Below, piece after piece: positions 34,064 to 42,126 of a stretch of DNA of 64,000 nucleotides (positions within the stretch are counted from its first letter, which is position 1; each line of letters begins with the position of its first letter). The stretch comes from Pseudonocardia cypriaca (lineage in GTDB: Bacteria; Actinomycetota; Actinomycetes; Mycobacteriales; Pseudonocardiaceae): assembly GCF_006717045.1 (NCBI RefSeq), contig NZ_VFPH01000003.1, forward strand, positions 1,054,001 through 1,118,000, in the 5' to 3' direction. A program made the position numbers and the translations under genes. The notes beneath the pieces are model-generated. The model was not told where the DNA came from. It did not search any database and saw only the letters and a program-made list of their open reading frames with translations.

Positions 34064-34113
34064 CAACAAAAAGAGCGAGCCGTGTCCGCGGAAGCGCGGA
34101 CACGGCTCGCTCT
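34064..34113 (-). terminator. rho-independent terminator of the rpsF-ssb-rpsR-rplI operon
   Basis: On the minus strand a 19-bp perfect stem, AGAGCGAGCCGTGTCCGCG pairing with its complement (34072-34090 with 34095-34113), has a 4-nt loop and is followed by TTTTTGTTG. It lies 17 nt after the rplI stop, so it closes the ribosomal-protein operon before dnaB. Confidence 0.95.
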
Positions 34114-34129
34114 GTCGTGCGAAGGCCGA

Positions 34130-34579
34130 TCAGCTGGCGACGACGTTCACGTCCAGCTCGGTGGTGACCTCCGGGTGCAGCCGCACGGTGACCTTGTGGG
34201 TGCCGACGGTCTTGATCTGACCCGGCACCTCGACCGTGCGCCGGTCGAGGGCGGGCCCGCCGGCGGTGCGAACGGCATCGACCACGTCGGCGGCCGTGAC
34301 CGAACCGAACAGGCGTCCGGAGTCGCCTGCCGACTTCGCCTTGATGGTGAGGCTGAGCGCCTGGAGCTCGCCCGCGACCTCCTTGGCGTGGCCGAGGTCG
34401 CGGATCTGGCGGGCGCGCTGGGCGCGCTGGATGGCTGCGACCTGCTTCTCCGCACCCCGGGTGGCCACGACGGCCAGCTTGCGGGGGAGCAGGAGGTTGC
34501 GGCCGTAGCCGTCCTTGACCTCGACGATGTCGCCGGGTGCGCCCAGGTTGGGCACGTCGGCGGTGAGGATGAGCTTCAT
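34130..34579 (-). CDS. rplI: 50S ribosomal protein bL9
   Basis: A 149-residue bL9. The N-terminal RNA-binding domain MKLILTADVPNLGAPGDIVEVKDGYGRNLLLPRKLAV is unmistakable, followed by the long connecting helix (QVAAIQRAQRARQIRDLGHAKEVAGELQ) and the C-terminal domain. It binds 23S rRNA near the L1 stalk base. It is last in the rpsF-ssb-rpsR-rplI operon, 14 bp after rpsR, with a strong terminator behind it. Confidence 0.98.
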   Translation of the reverse strand: MKLILTADVPNLGAPGDIVEVKDGYGRNLLLPRKLAVVATRGAEKQVAAIQRAQRARQIRDLGHAKEVAGELQALSLTIKAKSAGDSGRLFGSVTAADVVDAVRTAGGPALDRRTVEVPGQIKTVGTHKVTVRLHPEVTTELDVNVVAS

Positions 34580-34593
34580 ACCGGTACTCCCCC

Positions 34594-34830
34594 TCAGCGC
34601 GCGGTCGAGGTGTAGGGCAGCAGCGCGACCTCGCGGGAGTTCTTGACCGCGACCGCGACGTCACGCTGGTGCTGACGGCAGTTGCCGGTGACCCGGCGGG
34701 CCCGGATCTTGCCGCGGTCGGAGATGAACTTCCGCAGCAGGCCGGTGTCCTTGTAGTCGATCTCCTGGGCCTTGTCCTTGCAGAACGCGCACACCTTCTT
34801 CTTGGGCTTGCGCAGGACGGGCTTGGCCAT
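34594..34830 (-). CDS. rpsR: 30S ribosomal protein bS18 (zinc-binding type)
   Basis: A 78-residue bS18 of the C+ type: CAFCKDK near the N-terminus and GNCRQHQRD provide Cys/His ligands for zinc. DYKDTGLLRKFISDRGKIRARRVTGNC is the family core. It pairs with bS6 on the 30S platform. Actinobacteria often keep a second, zinc-free copy elsewhere. It lies between ssb and rplI in the standard operon. Confidence 0.98.
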   Translation of the reverse strand: MAKPVLRKPKKKVCAFCKDKAQEIDYKDTGLLRKFISDRGKIRARRVTGNCRQHQRDVAVAVKNSREVALLPYTSTAR

Positions 34831-34864
34831 GGGTGGTTCTCCTGGTTGTTGCTAGAGGCGTGGG

Positions 34865-35380
34865 TCAGAAGGGGGGCTCGTCGTCGGCGATGGGGCCGCT
34901 GCCGGCAGGCGGCGCGGATCCCCACGGGTCGTCGGCGGGACCGCCGCCGTACCCGCCGCCGCCGCCACCGCCGCCACCACCGCCACTGCCGCCGAAGCCC
35001 CCGCTGCCGCCGCCCCGGTTGACCTTGTTGACCTTGGCCGTGGCGTAGCGGAGCGACGGGCCGACCTCGTCGACCTCGAGCTCGACGACGGTGCGCTTCT
35101 CGCCCTCACGGGTCTCGAACGACCGCTGCCGCAGCCGCCCGGACACCATCACGCGCATGCCGCGCGTGAGCGACTCGGCGACGTTCTCCGCCGCCTGCCG
35201 CCAGACGTTGCACCGCAGGAACAGCGCGTCGCCGTCCTTCCACTCGCCGGACTGGCGGTCGAAGGTGCGCGGGGTGGACGCCACCGTGAAGTTGGCGACC
35301 GCGGCCCCGGACGGGGTGAAGCGCAGCTCGGGATCGGCGGTGAGGTTGCCGATCACCGTGATGACGGTTTCGCCGGCCAT
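34865..35380 (-). CDS. ssb: single-stranded DNA-binding protein
   Basis: A 171-residue SSB. The OB fold is seen in ETVITVIGNLTADPELRFTPSGAAVANFTVAS, NVWRQAAENVAESL and RVMVSGRLRQRSFETREGEKRTVVELEVDEVGPSLRYA. A Gly-rich linker of about 25 residues follows, and the C-terminus is IADDEPPF, the acidic tip that binds partner proteins. It protects single strands at the fork. ATG at 35380 was chosen since MAGETVITVIGN is the usual start. It lies 14 nt after rpsF. Confidence 0.97.
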   Translation of the reverse strand: MAGETVITVIGNLTADPELRFTPSGAAVANFTVASTPRTFDRQSGEWKDGDALFLRCNVWRQAAENVAESLTRGMRVMVSGRLRQRSFETREGEKRTVVELEVDEVGPSLRYATAKVNKVNRGGGSGGFGGSGGGGGGGGGGGYGGGPADDPWGSAPPAGSGPIADDEPPF

Positions 35381-35394
35381 CTCGCTGGTCGCCC

Positions 35395-35730
35395 TCAGCC
35401 CGCGGCGACGGGCGTGGCCCGCCTCGGCTCGGCGGCGGCCTTCTTCCGCTCGCGCCGCAGCACCTTGGTGCGCAGCACGGACTCGTTGAGCCCCAGCTGG
35501 CGGTCGAGCTCGGCGACCGTGGCCGGCTCGCACGTGACCTCGAGGACGGCGTAGATGCCCTCGGCGTGCTTGGCGATCTCGTAGGCGAGTCGCCGCTTGC
35601 CCCACACCTCGATCTTCTCGACAGTGCCCTTGTCGGTGCGCACGACGTTGAGGAACGTCTCAAGGGACGGCGTCACAGTGCGCTCGTCAAGGCTCGGGTC
35701 GAGGATGACCATCAGCTCGTAATGACGCAT
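35395..35730 (-). CDS. rpsF: 30S ribosomal protein bS6
   Basis: A 111-residue bS6. MRHYELMVILDPSLDERTV opens the ferredoxin-like fold; KIEVWGKRRLAYEIAKHAEGIYAVLEVTCEP is the conserved core that contacts bS18. ATG at 35730 has a perfect AGGAGGTGA Shine-Dalgarno 9 nt upstream and begins the operon with ssb, rpsR and rplI. That Shine-Dalgarno can pair with an upstream ACCTCCT, which suggests autogenous control by the S6:S18 pair. Confidence 0.98.
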   Translation of the reverse strand: MRHYELMVILDPSLDERTVTPSLETFLNVVRTDKGTVEKIEVWGKRRLAYEIAKHAEGIYAVLEVTCEPATVAELDRQLGLNESVLRTKVLRRERKKAAAEPRRATPVAAG

Positions 35731-35791
35731 GAGAACCACTCACCTCCTATGGACTGGAACGGCCGCGGTCCTTCCGCGACAGGAGGTTCTC
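35731..35791 (-). promoter_or_regulatory. rpsF leader with Shine-Dalgarno-sequestering stem
   Basis: On the transcript ACCTCCT (35781-35787) can pair perfectly with the rpsF Shine-Dalgarno AGGAGGT (35742-35748), extended by GAGA/TCTC next to the ATG. The 33-nt loop holds GGACCGCGGCCG, with CCG triplets like the unpaired CCG of the known S6:S18 leader motif. Binding of S6:S18 could lock the stem. Pairing is seen; regulation is inferred. Confidence 0.55.
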
Positions 35792-35969
35792 ACCAGACCC
35801 CGACAGAATCGCCGCCATCGGCGGCGCGCACGGCGCTCGGCGAGCACCGGTCGGGGTGACGCATCGAGGCTACCAGCGCGAACGCGCGGGACCGCGCGCG
35901 GGACCCGCGTTGGCGATCGCACACGCACCCATGGCGCCGCTGTCGGGCGTGGTCACTACTCTGGCCCGC

Positions 35970-36740
35970 ATGCTCATCGGGGCACACGCGCGCGAGGACG
36001 ACCCGCTCGTCTCGGCGGCGGAACGGGGCGCCGACATCGTGCAGCTCTTCCTCGCCGACCCGCAGAGCTGGAAGAAGCCACCGAGCCATCCACAGGCGGC
36101 GCAGCTGCGGGAGAGCGACCTGACGGTCGTCGTCCATTCGCCGTACCCGGTCAACCTCGCCTCGCTGAACAACCGCATCCGCATCCCGTCGCGCAAGATC
36201 GTGGTGCAGCACGCCGAGCTCGCCGCCGAGCTGGGCGCGATCGGGCTCGTCGTCCACGGCGGGCACGTCACGCAGGGCGAGGACGCCACGAAGGGCTTCG
36301 AGAACTGGCGCAAGTTCATCGAGCGGCAGGCGGACGAGGGCGGGTTCGCGGTCCCCATATTCATCGAGAACACGGCGGGCGGCGAGAACGCGATGGCCCG
36401 CAAGCTCGACGACCTGGCCCGCCTGTGGGACGCGGTCGGCGAGTTCGGGGTCGGCTTCTGCCTCGACACCTGCCACGCGTACTCCGCGGGCGTCGAGCTG
36501 GTGGACGTCGTCGACCGCGCCAAGGCCATCACCGGTCGGATCGACCTGGTCCACCTCAACAACTCGCGCGACGAGTTCGCCTCCTCGCGCGACCGCCACG
36601 CCAACATCGCCGACGGCACGATCGATCCCGATGCGCTGGTCGCCGTCTGCGCAGCGGCGGGGGCACCGGTCGTGGTCGAGACACCGGCCGAGGGTCAGGC
36701 CGCCGACATCGCCTTCCTGCGTGAGCGGCTCGGATCGTGA
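35970..36740 (+). CDS. nfo: deoxyribonuclease IV (AP endonuclease family 2)
   Basis: A 256-residue endonuclease IV-type TIM barrel. MLIGAHAREDDPL, VVVHSPYPVNLAS, LVVHGGHVT, IFIENTAGGENAM, GFCLDTCHAYSAG, LVHLNNSRDEFASSRDRHANIADGTI and VVVETPAEG supply the trinuclear zinc ligands in the expected order. It cuts DNA 5' of abasic sites in base excision repair. The ATG at 35970 gives the standard N-terminus; upstream in-frame codons are low-complexity. It is divergent from rpsF and 40 bp before a GT87 gene. Confidence 0.9.
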   Translation: MLIGAHAREDDPLVSAAERGADIVQLFLADPQSWKKPPSHPQAAQLRESDLTVVVHSPYPVNLASLNNRIRIPSRKIVVQHAELAAELGAIGLVVHGGHVTQGEDATKGFENWRKFIERQADEGGFAVPIFIENTAGGENAMARKLDDLARLWDAVGEFGVGFCLDTCHAYSAGVELVDVVDRAKAITGRIDLVHLNNSRDEFASSRDRHANIADGTIDPDALVAVCAAAGAPVVVETPAEGQAADIAFLRERLGS

Positions 36741-36780
36741 TGCCGGCTGCGATGGCGGAGCCCGCGAGCGGGTCGGGGCC

Positions 36781-38193
36781 GTGACCGGCGCCGCTTTGAG
36801 CACCGCCCGTGGCGAGCGGGTTGCGACCTCGGTGCACCCGCTCGCCCGCACCGGTCGCGTCGTGCTGGCGGTGCTCGTGCTGCTCACCGGCATCACGCTG
36901 CTGCTCGGCTACGAGAACAAGGCCCGCTGCACCGGGCCGGAGTTCGAAGACAACGGGCGCAGCACACCCGACTACGGGGTGCGCATCGAGCGCGACGTCT
37001 GCTACTCCGACATCCAGCACCTGTGGATCGGCCGCGACATCGACCACCACGTCTTCCCGTACGTGAGCGGGTCGATCACCCCGGACGGGCAGCTGCTCGG
37101 CGGCTCCGTGGAGTACCCGGTGCTCACCGGGCTGCTGATCTGGGCCGGTGCGCTGTTCGCCCACACCGACGCGGGCTTCCTCCTCGGGTCGGCGCTGCTG
37201 ATGGCTCCGTTCGGGCTGCTCACCGGATGGCTGCTGGGCCGGCTCGCGCGGTGGCGCGCCCTGCTGTGGGCGCTGGGGCCGCCCGTCGTGCTCTACGCCT
37301 TCCACAACTGGGACCTCCCCGTGGTCGCCTGCGCCGTCGCGGCCGTCTTCGCCGTGCACGGCTGGCGCACCGACCGCTCCCTCGCCCAGCGCGGCACCGT
37401 TGCGGCGGTGCTGCTGGGGCTGGGCTTCGCGTTCAAGCTCTACCCGGGTGCGTTCGTGCTGCCGCTGGCGCTGTACGTGCTCGCGGAGTCGCGCCCCGGC
37501 CGGTTGGACTGGCGGGCAGCGGTGCGCGTGCCGCTCGCGGCGACGGCCACCGTGGTGCTGGTGAACGTCCCGTTCATGCTCGCGGGCTACGAGGGCTGGC
37601 GGGCGTCGTTCACGTTCCAGCAGTTGCGCAAGGTCGACTTCACCACCAACTCGATCTGGTTCTGGGGGTTCCGCCCGGAGTCCGACCCCGACAACGTCGA
37701 CTTCCAGTCGACCATGGACTGGCTCTCGCCCACGCTCGTGCTGCTGTCGTTCGCGGTGGCCGTCGCGCTGGGCTGGTGGCGGTTCCGCCGCGACGGCGTC
37801 TACCCGTGGGTCGGGGTGAGCGCCGCGATGCTGTGCGGTTTCCTGCTGCTGCACAAGGTCCACTCGCCGCAGTACACGCTGTGGCTGCTGCCGTTCTTCG
37901 TGCTGGTGCAGGTGCCGTGGTCACTCGTGGCCGCCTACCTCCTCGCGGACCTCGCGATGGGGATCGGCATCTTCCGCTGGTACTACCAGCTCCACGCCGG
38001 CCTCCCGTCCGGCATCTACGACGGCTTCGCCGCCCAGGCCGTCACCGTCGGCGTGTGGGGCCGGGCGGCGCTGCTGCTGGCGTTGTTCGTCGTGTTCCTG
38101 CGCGTTCCCGACCGGCTGGCCGCCGGGCCGCTACCGCGGCGCACGCCGGTGGCCGAGTCGGTGGGTGCCACGGGGGACACTAGAGCGCCTTGA
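36781..38193 (+). CDS. GT87 (DUF2029) polyprenol-sugar mannosyltransferase-like membrane protein
   Basis: A 470-residue polytopic protein with about 10-12 membrane segments. Residues GSVEYPVLTGLLIW and LHKVHSPQYTLWLLPF are the GT-C family 87 hallmarks seen in mycobacterial alpha-mannosyltransferases acting on phosphatidylinositol mannosides or arabinomannan. The acidic residue of the first extracellular loop lies in CYSDIQHLWIGRDIDHHVFPYV. The GTG start at 36781 is 40 bp after nfo. It is a paralogue of the GT87 next to ponA. Exact linkage unknown. The end overlaps the convergent Lrp gene by 14 bp. Confidence 0.82.
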   Translation: MTGAALSTARGERVATSVHPLARTGRVVLAVLVLLTGITLLLGYENKARCTGPEFEDNGRSTPDYGVRIERDVCYSDIQHLWIGRDIDHHVFPYVSGSITPDGQLLGGSVEYPVLTGLLIWAGALFAHTDAGFLLGSALLMAPFGLLTGWLLGRLARWRALLWALGPPVVLYAFHNWDLPVVACAVAAVFAVHGWRTDRSLAQRGTVAAVLLGLGFAFKLYPGAFVLPLALYVLAESRPGRLDWRAAVRVPLAATATVVLVNVPFMLAGYEGWRASFTFQQLRKVDFTTNSIWFWGFRPESDPDNVDFQSTMDWLSPTLVLLSFAVAVALGWWRFRRDGVYPWVGVSAAMLCGFLLLHKVHSPQYTLWLLPFFVLVQVPWSLVAAYLLADLAMGIGIFRWYYQLHAGLPSGIYDGFAAQAVTVGVWGRAALLLALFVVFLRVPDRLAAGPLPRRTPVAESVGATGDTRAP

Positions 38194-39133
38194 GGGTCTG
38201 CAGAACGGGTGTCGTCTCGATGGCGCGGATGGCGCCGAGGTCGGCGAGCGGGCCCGTCAGGTAGCCGTGCAGCGCCGCGGGCCCAGAGGACAGCACCTGG
38301 GCCGCGAGGTTGTACGTACCGGTGATCGCGGCCACGAAGGCGACCTCCGCGTGGCCGGCGATGGCGCGGGCGGTGGCGTCGAGATCGGCCGGCGCCACGG
38401 ACAGCCAGAGCATGGTGCGGGTTGCGACGCCGAGGTGGGTGTCGTCGATCTCGACGTCGAAGAAGATCACTCCGCGGTCGCGCAGGTCGGACAGGCGACG
38501 GGCCGCGGTTGCGGCCGACCACCCGGTCGCCGCGGCGAGCTCGCCGTAGGCGGCGCGCCCGTCGCGGGTGAGGACCGCGAGCATGCGCTGCTCGCTCGGG
38601 TTCAGCTCGACGCGCTCGGGAGCGCACTCGACGACCGGTGCGGGCCTGCTGAGCCGGTCCTGCTGGGCGTGGTCGAGGGCCTGCGTGCGGCCGGGCCACG
38701 TCGTGGGGCCACCGAGGTAGGTGTGGAGCAGTGCGTGGGCGCTGACGGTGCTGATGCTCGCGGTGCGTGGGATGTCGTGCAGCACCAGCGCGGGCCACGA
38801 ACCACCAGCCATCGGTGCCGTGACGACGGCGACGATCTCCGTTCCGCCCGAGGTGAGCCGTACCCAGGAGGTGTCGGGGCGTCGCGCCAGTGACCGCGCG
38901 ATGTCGCCGGCGGTGGCGGGGGCCGCGGTCAGGCGGACCATCCACCGGCTGTCCGCGGTCTGGCCGGGCGTGGTGAGGCCGACCACGCGCAGGCCCGCCT
39001 CGCGCCGCAGACGCTGGTAGCGGCGGGTGACCGTCTGCGTGGACACACCGAGCACCTCGGCGATCCGTGCGAACGGGGCCCGCCCGTCGATGTGCAGCGC
39101 ATGCACCAGGCCCCGATCGACGTCGTCCAGCAC
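38180..39133 (-). CDS. Lrp/AsnC-family regulator, double-module
   Basis: A 317-residue protein containing two AsnC-type modules in tandem. The first DNA-binding unit is LDDVDRGLVHALHIDGRAPFARIAEVLGVSTQTVTRRYQRL; the second is LNPSEQRMLAVLTRDGRAAYGELAAATGWSAATAARRLSDL, each followed by a ligand-binding (RAM-like) region. GTG at 39133 has AGGA about 8 nt upstream. It is divergent from an MFS transporter with a 96-bp gap that holds GCCAGC-N5-GCTGGC, a candidate operator. It probably controls that exporter in response to an amino acid or drug. Confidence 0.85.
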   Translation of the reverse strand: MLDDVDRGLVHALHIDGRAPFARIAEVLGVSTQTVTRRYQRLRREAGLRVVGLTTPGQTADSRWMVRLTAAPATAGDIARSLARRPDTSWVRLTSGGTEIVAVVTAPMAGGSWPALVLHDIPRTASISTVSAHALLHTYLGGPTTWPGRTQALDHAQQDRLSRPAPVVECAPERVELNPSEQRMLAVLTRDGRAAYGELAAATGWSAATAARRLSDLRDRGVIFFDVEIDDTHLGVATRTMLWLSVAPADLDATARAIAGHAEVAFVAAITGTYNLAAQVLSSGPAALHGYLTGPLADLGAIRAIETTPVLQTLKAL

Positions 39134-39229
39134 GGAACGATCCTGCGCCCCCGGCCTCGGGATGGAAAGGAACAGCCAGCTTTCGGCTGGCAGCTGGAAG
39201 TGCGCGCACCCCGAACCGAATCTGCCGCC

Positions 39230-40702
39230 ATGACTCAAAGATGGCGCTGGCTCGCACTGGTGGCGTTGCTCGTGGCCGAGGCGATGAACCTGCTCGACGC
39301 GACGATCGTGCAGGTCGCTGCGCCGACGATCCACGCGGTGCTCGGGGGCTCGACCGCCGATGTGCAGTGGCTCGGCGCCGCATACACGCTGCCGTTCGCG
39401 CTGCTGCTGATCACGGGCGGCCGCCTGGGGGACATCGCGGGCCGCAAGCGGGTCTTCCTGATCGGGGTGGCCGGGTTCGGCATCGCCTCGGTCGGCTGTG
39501 CGCTCGCCCCGGATGTCTCCGTGTTGATCGGCTGGCGAGCCGTGCAGGGGGCCGCAGCCGCGTTCGTCATCCCCCAGACGTTCGGGCTGGTCAAAGCGAT
39601 GTTCGAGGGCAGGGAACTGGCGAAGGCGCTGGGCAGCATCGGCCCGGTGATGGGGCTGGCCGCGATCTGCGGGCCTGCGCTCGGCGCACTGGTCGTCGAC
39701 GCCGATCTCCTCGGGTGGTCGTGGCGCGCGGCCTTCCTGATCAACATCCCGCTCGTGGTCGCGGTGCTCTGCTGCGCCCCGGTGCTGCTCGAGAACGCCG
39801 CCGCGGACCGCCCCCGGCTGGACCTCGCGGGGACCGTGCTGGCCGTGGCCGGGTTCGCGCTGGTCGTCTACCCGTTGATCGAAGGCCGCGAGTGGGGCTG
39901 GCCTCGGTGGACCTGGGCGATCGTGGCCGCGGGGCTCGCCACGCTCGTCGGGTTCGGCGTCGCCCAGCGCATCGCCGCCGCACGCGGCCGAGCGACGCTG
40001 GTCGAGGTCAGCCTGTTCGCCGACCGCAGGTTCCCCGCTGCGCTCGTGGCCTCCACGCTCTTCTTCGCCGTCATGAACGGGCTGATGCTGGTCATCGTCC
40101 TGCACCTCCAGCTGGGGCTCGGCCGCGACGTGCTGTCGGCCGGCCTGGCCCTGCTTCCCTGGACGGCGGGATCCGCGGTGGCGTCGTGGGTGGCCGGCAC
40201 CTGGTTGGTGCCCCGCTACGGCGCTCGCGTGATGCAGGTCGGCCTCGCCGTCCTCGCGTTCGGGCTCCTCGCCACCGTCACCGCGTACGCCCACGCGCCT
40301 GCGGGCGGCTGGGCCACCCTGTCGGCGCTCGGCGTGTGCGGCGTCGGGCTGGGGCTGTTCACCGTCCCGTTCTTCACCACCGCGTTGGCCCGGGTGGCCC
40401 CGCACGAGACGGGCTCCGCCGCCGGCCTCCTCAACGCGGTGCAGCAGCTCGGCGCCACCTTCGGCACCGCCGCCCTCGGCACCGTCGTCCTGCGTGGGCT
40501 GGACGGCGGGGACCCGGCCACGGCGACGGCCGCCGTCCAGCAGGCGTTCTGGATCGCGCTGGCCCTCACGGCAGCGACGGCCGTGGCGGCCGCGGTCATG
40601 GCCGGGCCGGAGCACCCGATCGTCGGCACTCGCCGGCCGGGACGGCGTTTCGCCACCGAATTTTCAGGCCCTCGCGGTACGGTGCGAAACCACAACATCT
40701 AG
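39230..40702 (+). CDS. MFS transporter, 14-TM (EmrB/QacA type)
   Basis: A 490-residue MFS protein. TM1 has NLLDATIVQVAAPTI, loop 2-3 has GGRLGDIAGRKRVF, and TM5 has GPVMGLAAICGPALGALVV (motif C of antiporters). About 14 hydrophobic segments are counted, typical of the DHA2 drug/proton antiporters. It is divergent from the double-module Lrp-type gene, its probable regulator. Its stop codon lies inside an NrdR-box-like palindrome that belongs to the next gene's leader. Substrate unknown. Confidence 0.88.
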   Translation: MTQRWRWLALVALLVAEAMNLLDATIVQVAAPTIHAVLGGSTADVQWLGAAYTLPFALLLITGGRLGDIAGRKRVFLIGVAGFGIASVGCALAPDVSVLIGWRAVQGAAAAFVIPQTFGLVKAMFEGRELAKALGSIGPVMGLAAICGPALGALVVDADLLGWSWRAAFLINIPLVVAVLCCAPVLLENAAADRPRLDLAGTVLAVAGFALVVYPLIEGREWGWPRWTWAIVAAGLATLVGFGVAQRIAAARGRATLVEVSLFADRRFPAALVASTLFFAVMNGLMLVIVLHLQLGLGRDVLSAGLALLPWTAGSAVASWVAGTWLVPRYGARVMQVGLAVLAFGLLATVTAYAHAPAGGWATLSALGVCGVGLGLFTVPFFTTALARVAPHETGSAAGLLNAVQQLGATFGTAALGTVVLRGLDGGDPATATAAVQQAFWIALALTAATAVAAAVMAGPEHPIVGTRRPGRRFATEFSGPRGTVRNHNI

Positions 40703-40704
40703 TG
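40691..40704 (+). promoter_or_regulatory. NrdR-box-like palindrome upstream of the orphan TSCPD gene
   Basis: CACAACATCTAGTG fits the symmetrical core CACWAnATnTWGTG of the NrdR box (consensus ACACWATATATWGTGT). It sits 53 nt before the orphan NrdJ-like gene and within a larger GTGCGA/TCGCAC inverted repeat (40682-40716). A second, properly spaced box is not clear, so the assignment is tentative. Confidence 0.4.
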
Positions 40705-40757
40705 ACAATGTCGCACAAATCACCTACATGTGGCATCGAAAGGACGTCGGCCCGTTC

Positions 40758-41249
40758 ATGGCGCTTCCCGCACGCACCAGCGACCCCGCCCCATCGGCAC
40801 GGCGGCGGATGCCCCGGTCCCGCCAGGGCACCACGACCTCGTTCGAGGTCGCAGGCACCGAGTTCTACGTCATCGCCAACGCCGACGAGCACGGGTCGCT
40901 GGGGGAGGTGTTCGCCAAGTTCGGCAAGGAGGGCTCCACCACGGCCGGCCTCATGGACCTGCTGTCGGCCGCCATCTCGCTCGGCCTGCAGCACGGCGTC
41001 CCGCTGGAGGAGTTCGTGGCGAAGTTCCGCAACCAGCGCTTCGAACCGATGGGCATGACCGACGACCCGGACATCCCGCACGCCGCCTCGGTGGGCGACT
41101 ACCTCGCCCGCCGGCTGGCCCACGACTGGCTGGACGTCGGTTCCCGCAAGGAGCTCGACCTGCTCACCCCCGACGAGGAGGCCGCGCTCCCCGCCGACAC
41201 CTACGCACCCACGCCGCTGCGCAGGACGGCACGGGCGGCGCGTCCCTAG
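40758..41249 (+). CDS. orphan NrdJ C-terminal (TSCPD-type) domain protein
   Basis: A 163-residue protein whose core, from FEVAGTEFYVIANADEHGSLGEVFAKFGKEGSTTAGLMDLLSAAISLGLQHGVPLEEFVAKFRNQRFEPMGMTDDPDIPHAASVGDYLARRLAHDWL is not the whole domain of a ribonucleotide reductase but matches the region near the C-terminus of class II B12-dependent NrdJ (TSCPD domain). The catalytic barrel and the following zinc-Cys cluster are missing; the protein has no Cys at all. It could be a regulator or partner of NrdJ, or a remnant. ATG at 40758 begins after an Arg-rich leader. An NrdR-box-like site lies upstream. Confidence 0.75.
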   Translation: MALPARTSDPAPSARRRMPRSRQGTTTSFEVAGTEFYVIANADEHGSLGEVFAKFGKEGSTTAGLMDLLSAAISLGLQHGVPLEEFVAKFRNQRFEPMGMTDDPDIPHAASVGDYLARRLAHDWLDVGSRKELDLLTPDEEAALPADTYAPTPLRRTARAARP

Positions 41250-41312
41250 ACGAGCGGGTCCTGGCGGGCCGGCGGTGAACATGGCACTGCTCGCCTACAA
41301 CCACTGACCGGG

Positions 41313-41331
41313 TCGGACTTGCTCGTCCAGT
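41313..41331 (+). repeat. 19-bp direct repeat, left copy
   Basis: TCGGACTTGCTCGTCCAGT, repeated with one mismatch at 42127-42145, 814 bp away in the same orientation. Each contains GGAC-N6-GTCC. It lies 64 bp after the orphan TSCPD gene. Confidence 0.7.
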
Positions 41332-41400
41332 ACGGGTGTTGTGATCACGCCGTTCGGTGCTCGTGCCGGGCCCGTCCGGTGGTCGCGGGCATGATCCGGA

Positions 41401-41519
41401 GTATCGGTTCGCCATAGCTGTGCCGACAGCAATGGGCAACCGATACATGCGATCTTGACATTCAAGATCCGGTGTATCGGGCGTCGATGGTTGTGGCCGC
41501 AGCCATGAGCAACCGCCAG
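41401..41519 (+). repeat. tandem hairpin unit (two diverged copies)
   Basis: 41401-41446 folds into an 18-bp interrupted stem: GTATCGGTT/AACCGATAC, CCAT/ATGG and GCTGT/ACAGC around a GCCG tetraloop. A diverged copy starts at 41474 (GTATCGG to GCAACCG), with its own ATGGTTG/CAGCCAT stem. Between them is GATCTTGA-CAT-TCAAGATC, a perfect 8-bp stem (41451-41469). No T-run follows, so this does not look like a terminator. Confidence 0.65.
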
Positions 41520-42126
41520 TTCGGATCATGGTCGCCCGGGCGATGCAGTCCCTGACTTCTGTCGATCGGTTCCCGTCGGGTCCGCCTGGTCGGGAAGCCG
41601 TCGGTGGGCGCGCCGTTCCCGGCCCGGGCCTCTCTGCGCTCCCCCTGCTGATCGGCCTCTCGGGTGCTCCTCTGTTCCAATCGCCCCCTCGCCTCGGTGG
41701 GTGGCTGGGTTGGGTTCACTACCGAATTCAGTGGTTGCGTGGACGGCCGTCCCCGACGCCGGGGGCACGGCGGCCGGGGACGACACTGCAGGCCTGGTGC
41801 CACGCAACCTGCGGTGGTGCCGACCCTCACCCCCGACCAATCCCACATGCTCAGGCGCGACCAGCCCGGGCGCCAGGTATCCGCGCGAAGGCCCATGATC
41901 AGCAGGAATGGGTTACAGCCGCATAGGTGCGGCTCATGTCCCGATTCCGCTGATGATGGTGGGCTGTGGCCGTGATCAGCGGTCTCAGCACCACCGTGCA
42001 CACCGTGCCGCCACCGCACACACCGCCGGACATGTGCACCGACCCCACACGATGTGCACGCCCACGCGGATCGCGTTCCGCGGAACGTTCACAGTCGCTC
42101 CAGCGCCAGCCGGAGTCCCGTCGAGT

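Noticed and set aside
39134..40615. Long N-terminal extension of the Lrp-like gene (811 codons in all)
   Set aside because: The extension is antisense to the MFS gene. The HTH begins just after GTG 39133, which has a Shine-Dalgarno.
41401..41446. Integron attC site
   Set aside because: The hairpin is long, but the core sites (RYYYAAC and GTTRRRY) do not fit at the stem ends.
41462..42019. Possible degenerate transposase frames in the 41-kb gap
   Set aside because: No transposase motif (DDE, DEDD, Tyr or Ser recombinase) in any frame, and no coding bias. Kept only as gene-free segment.
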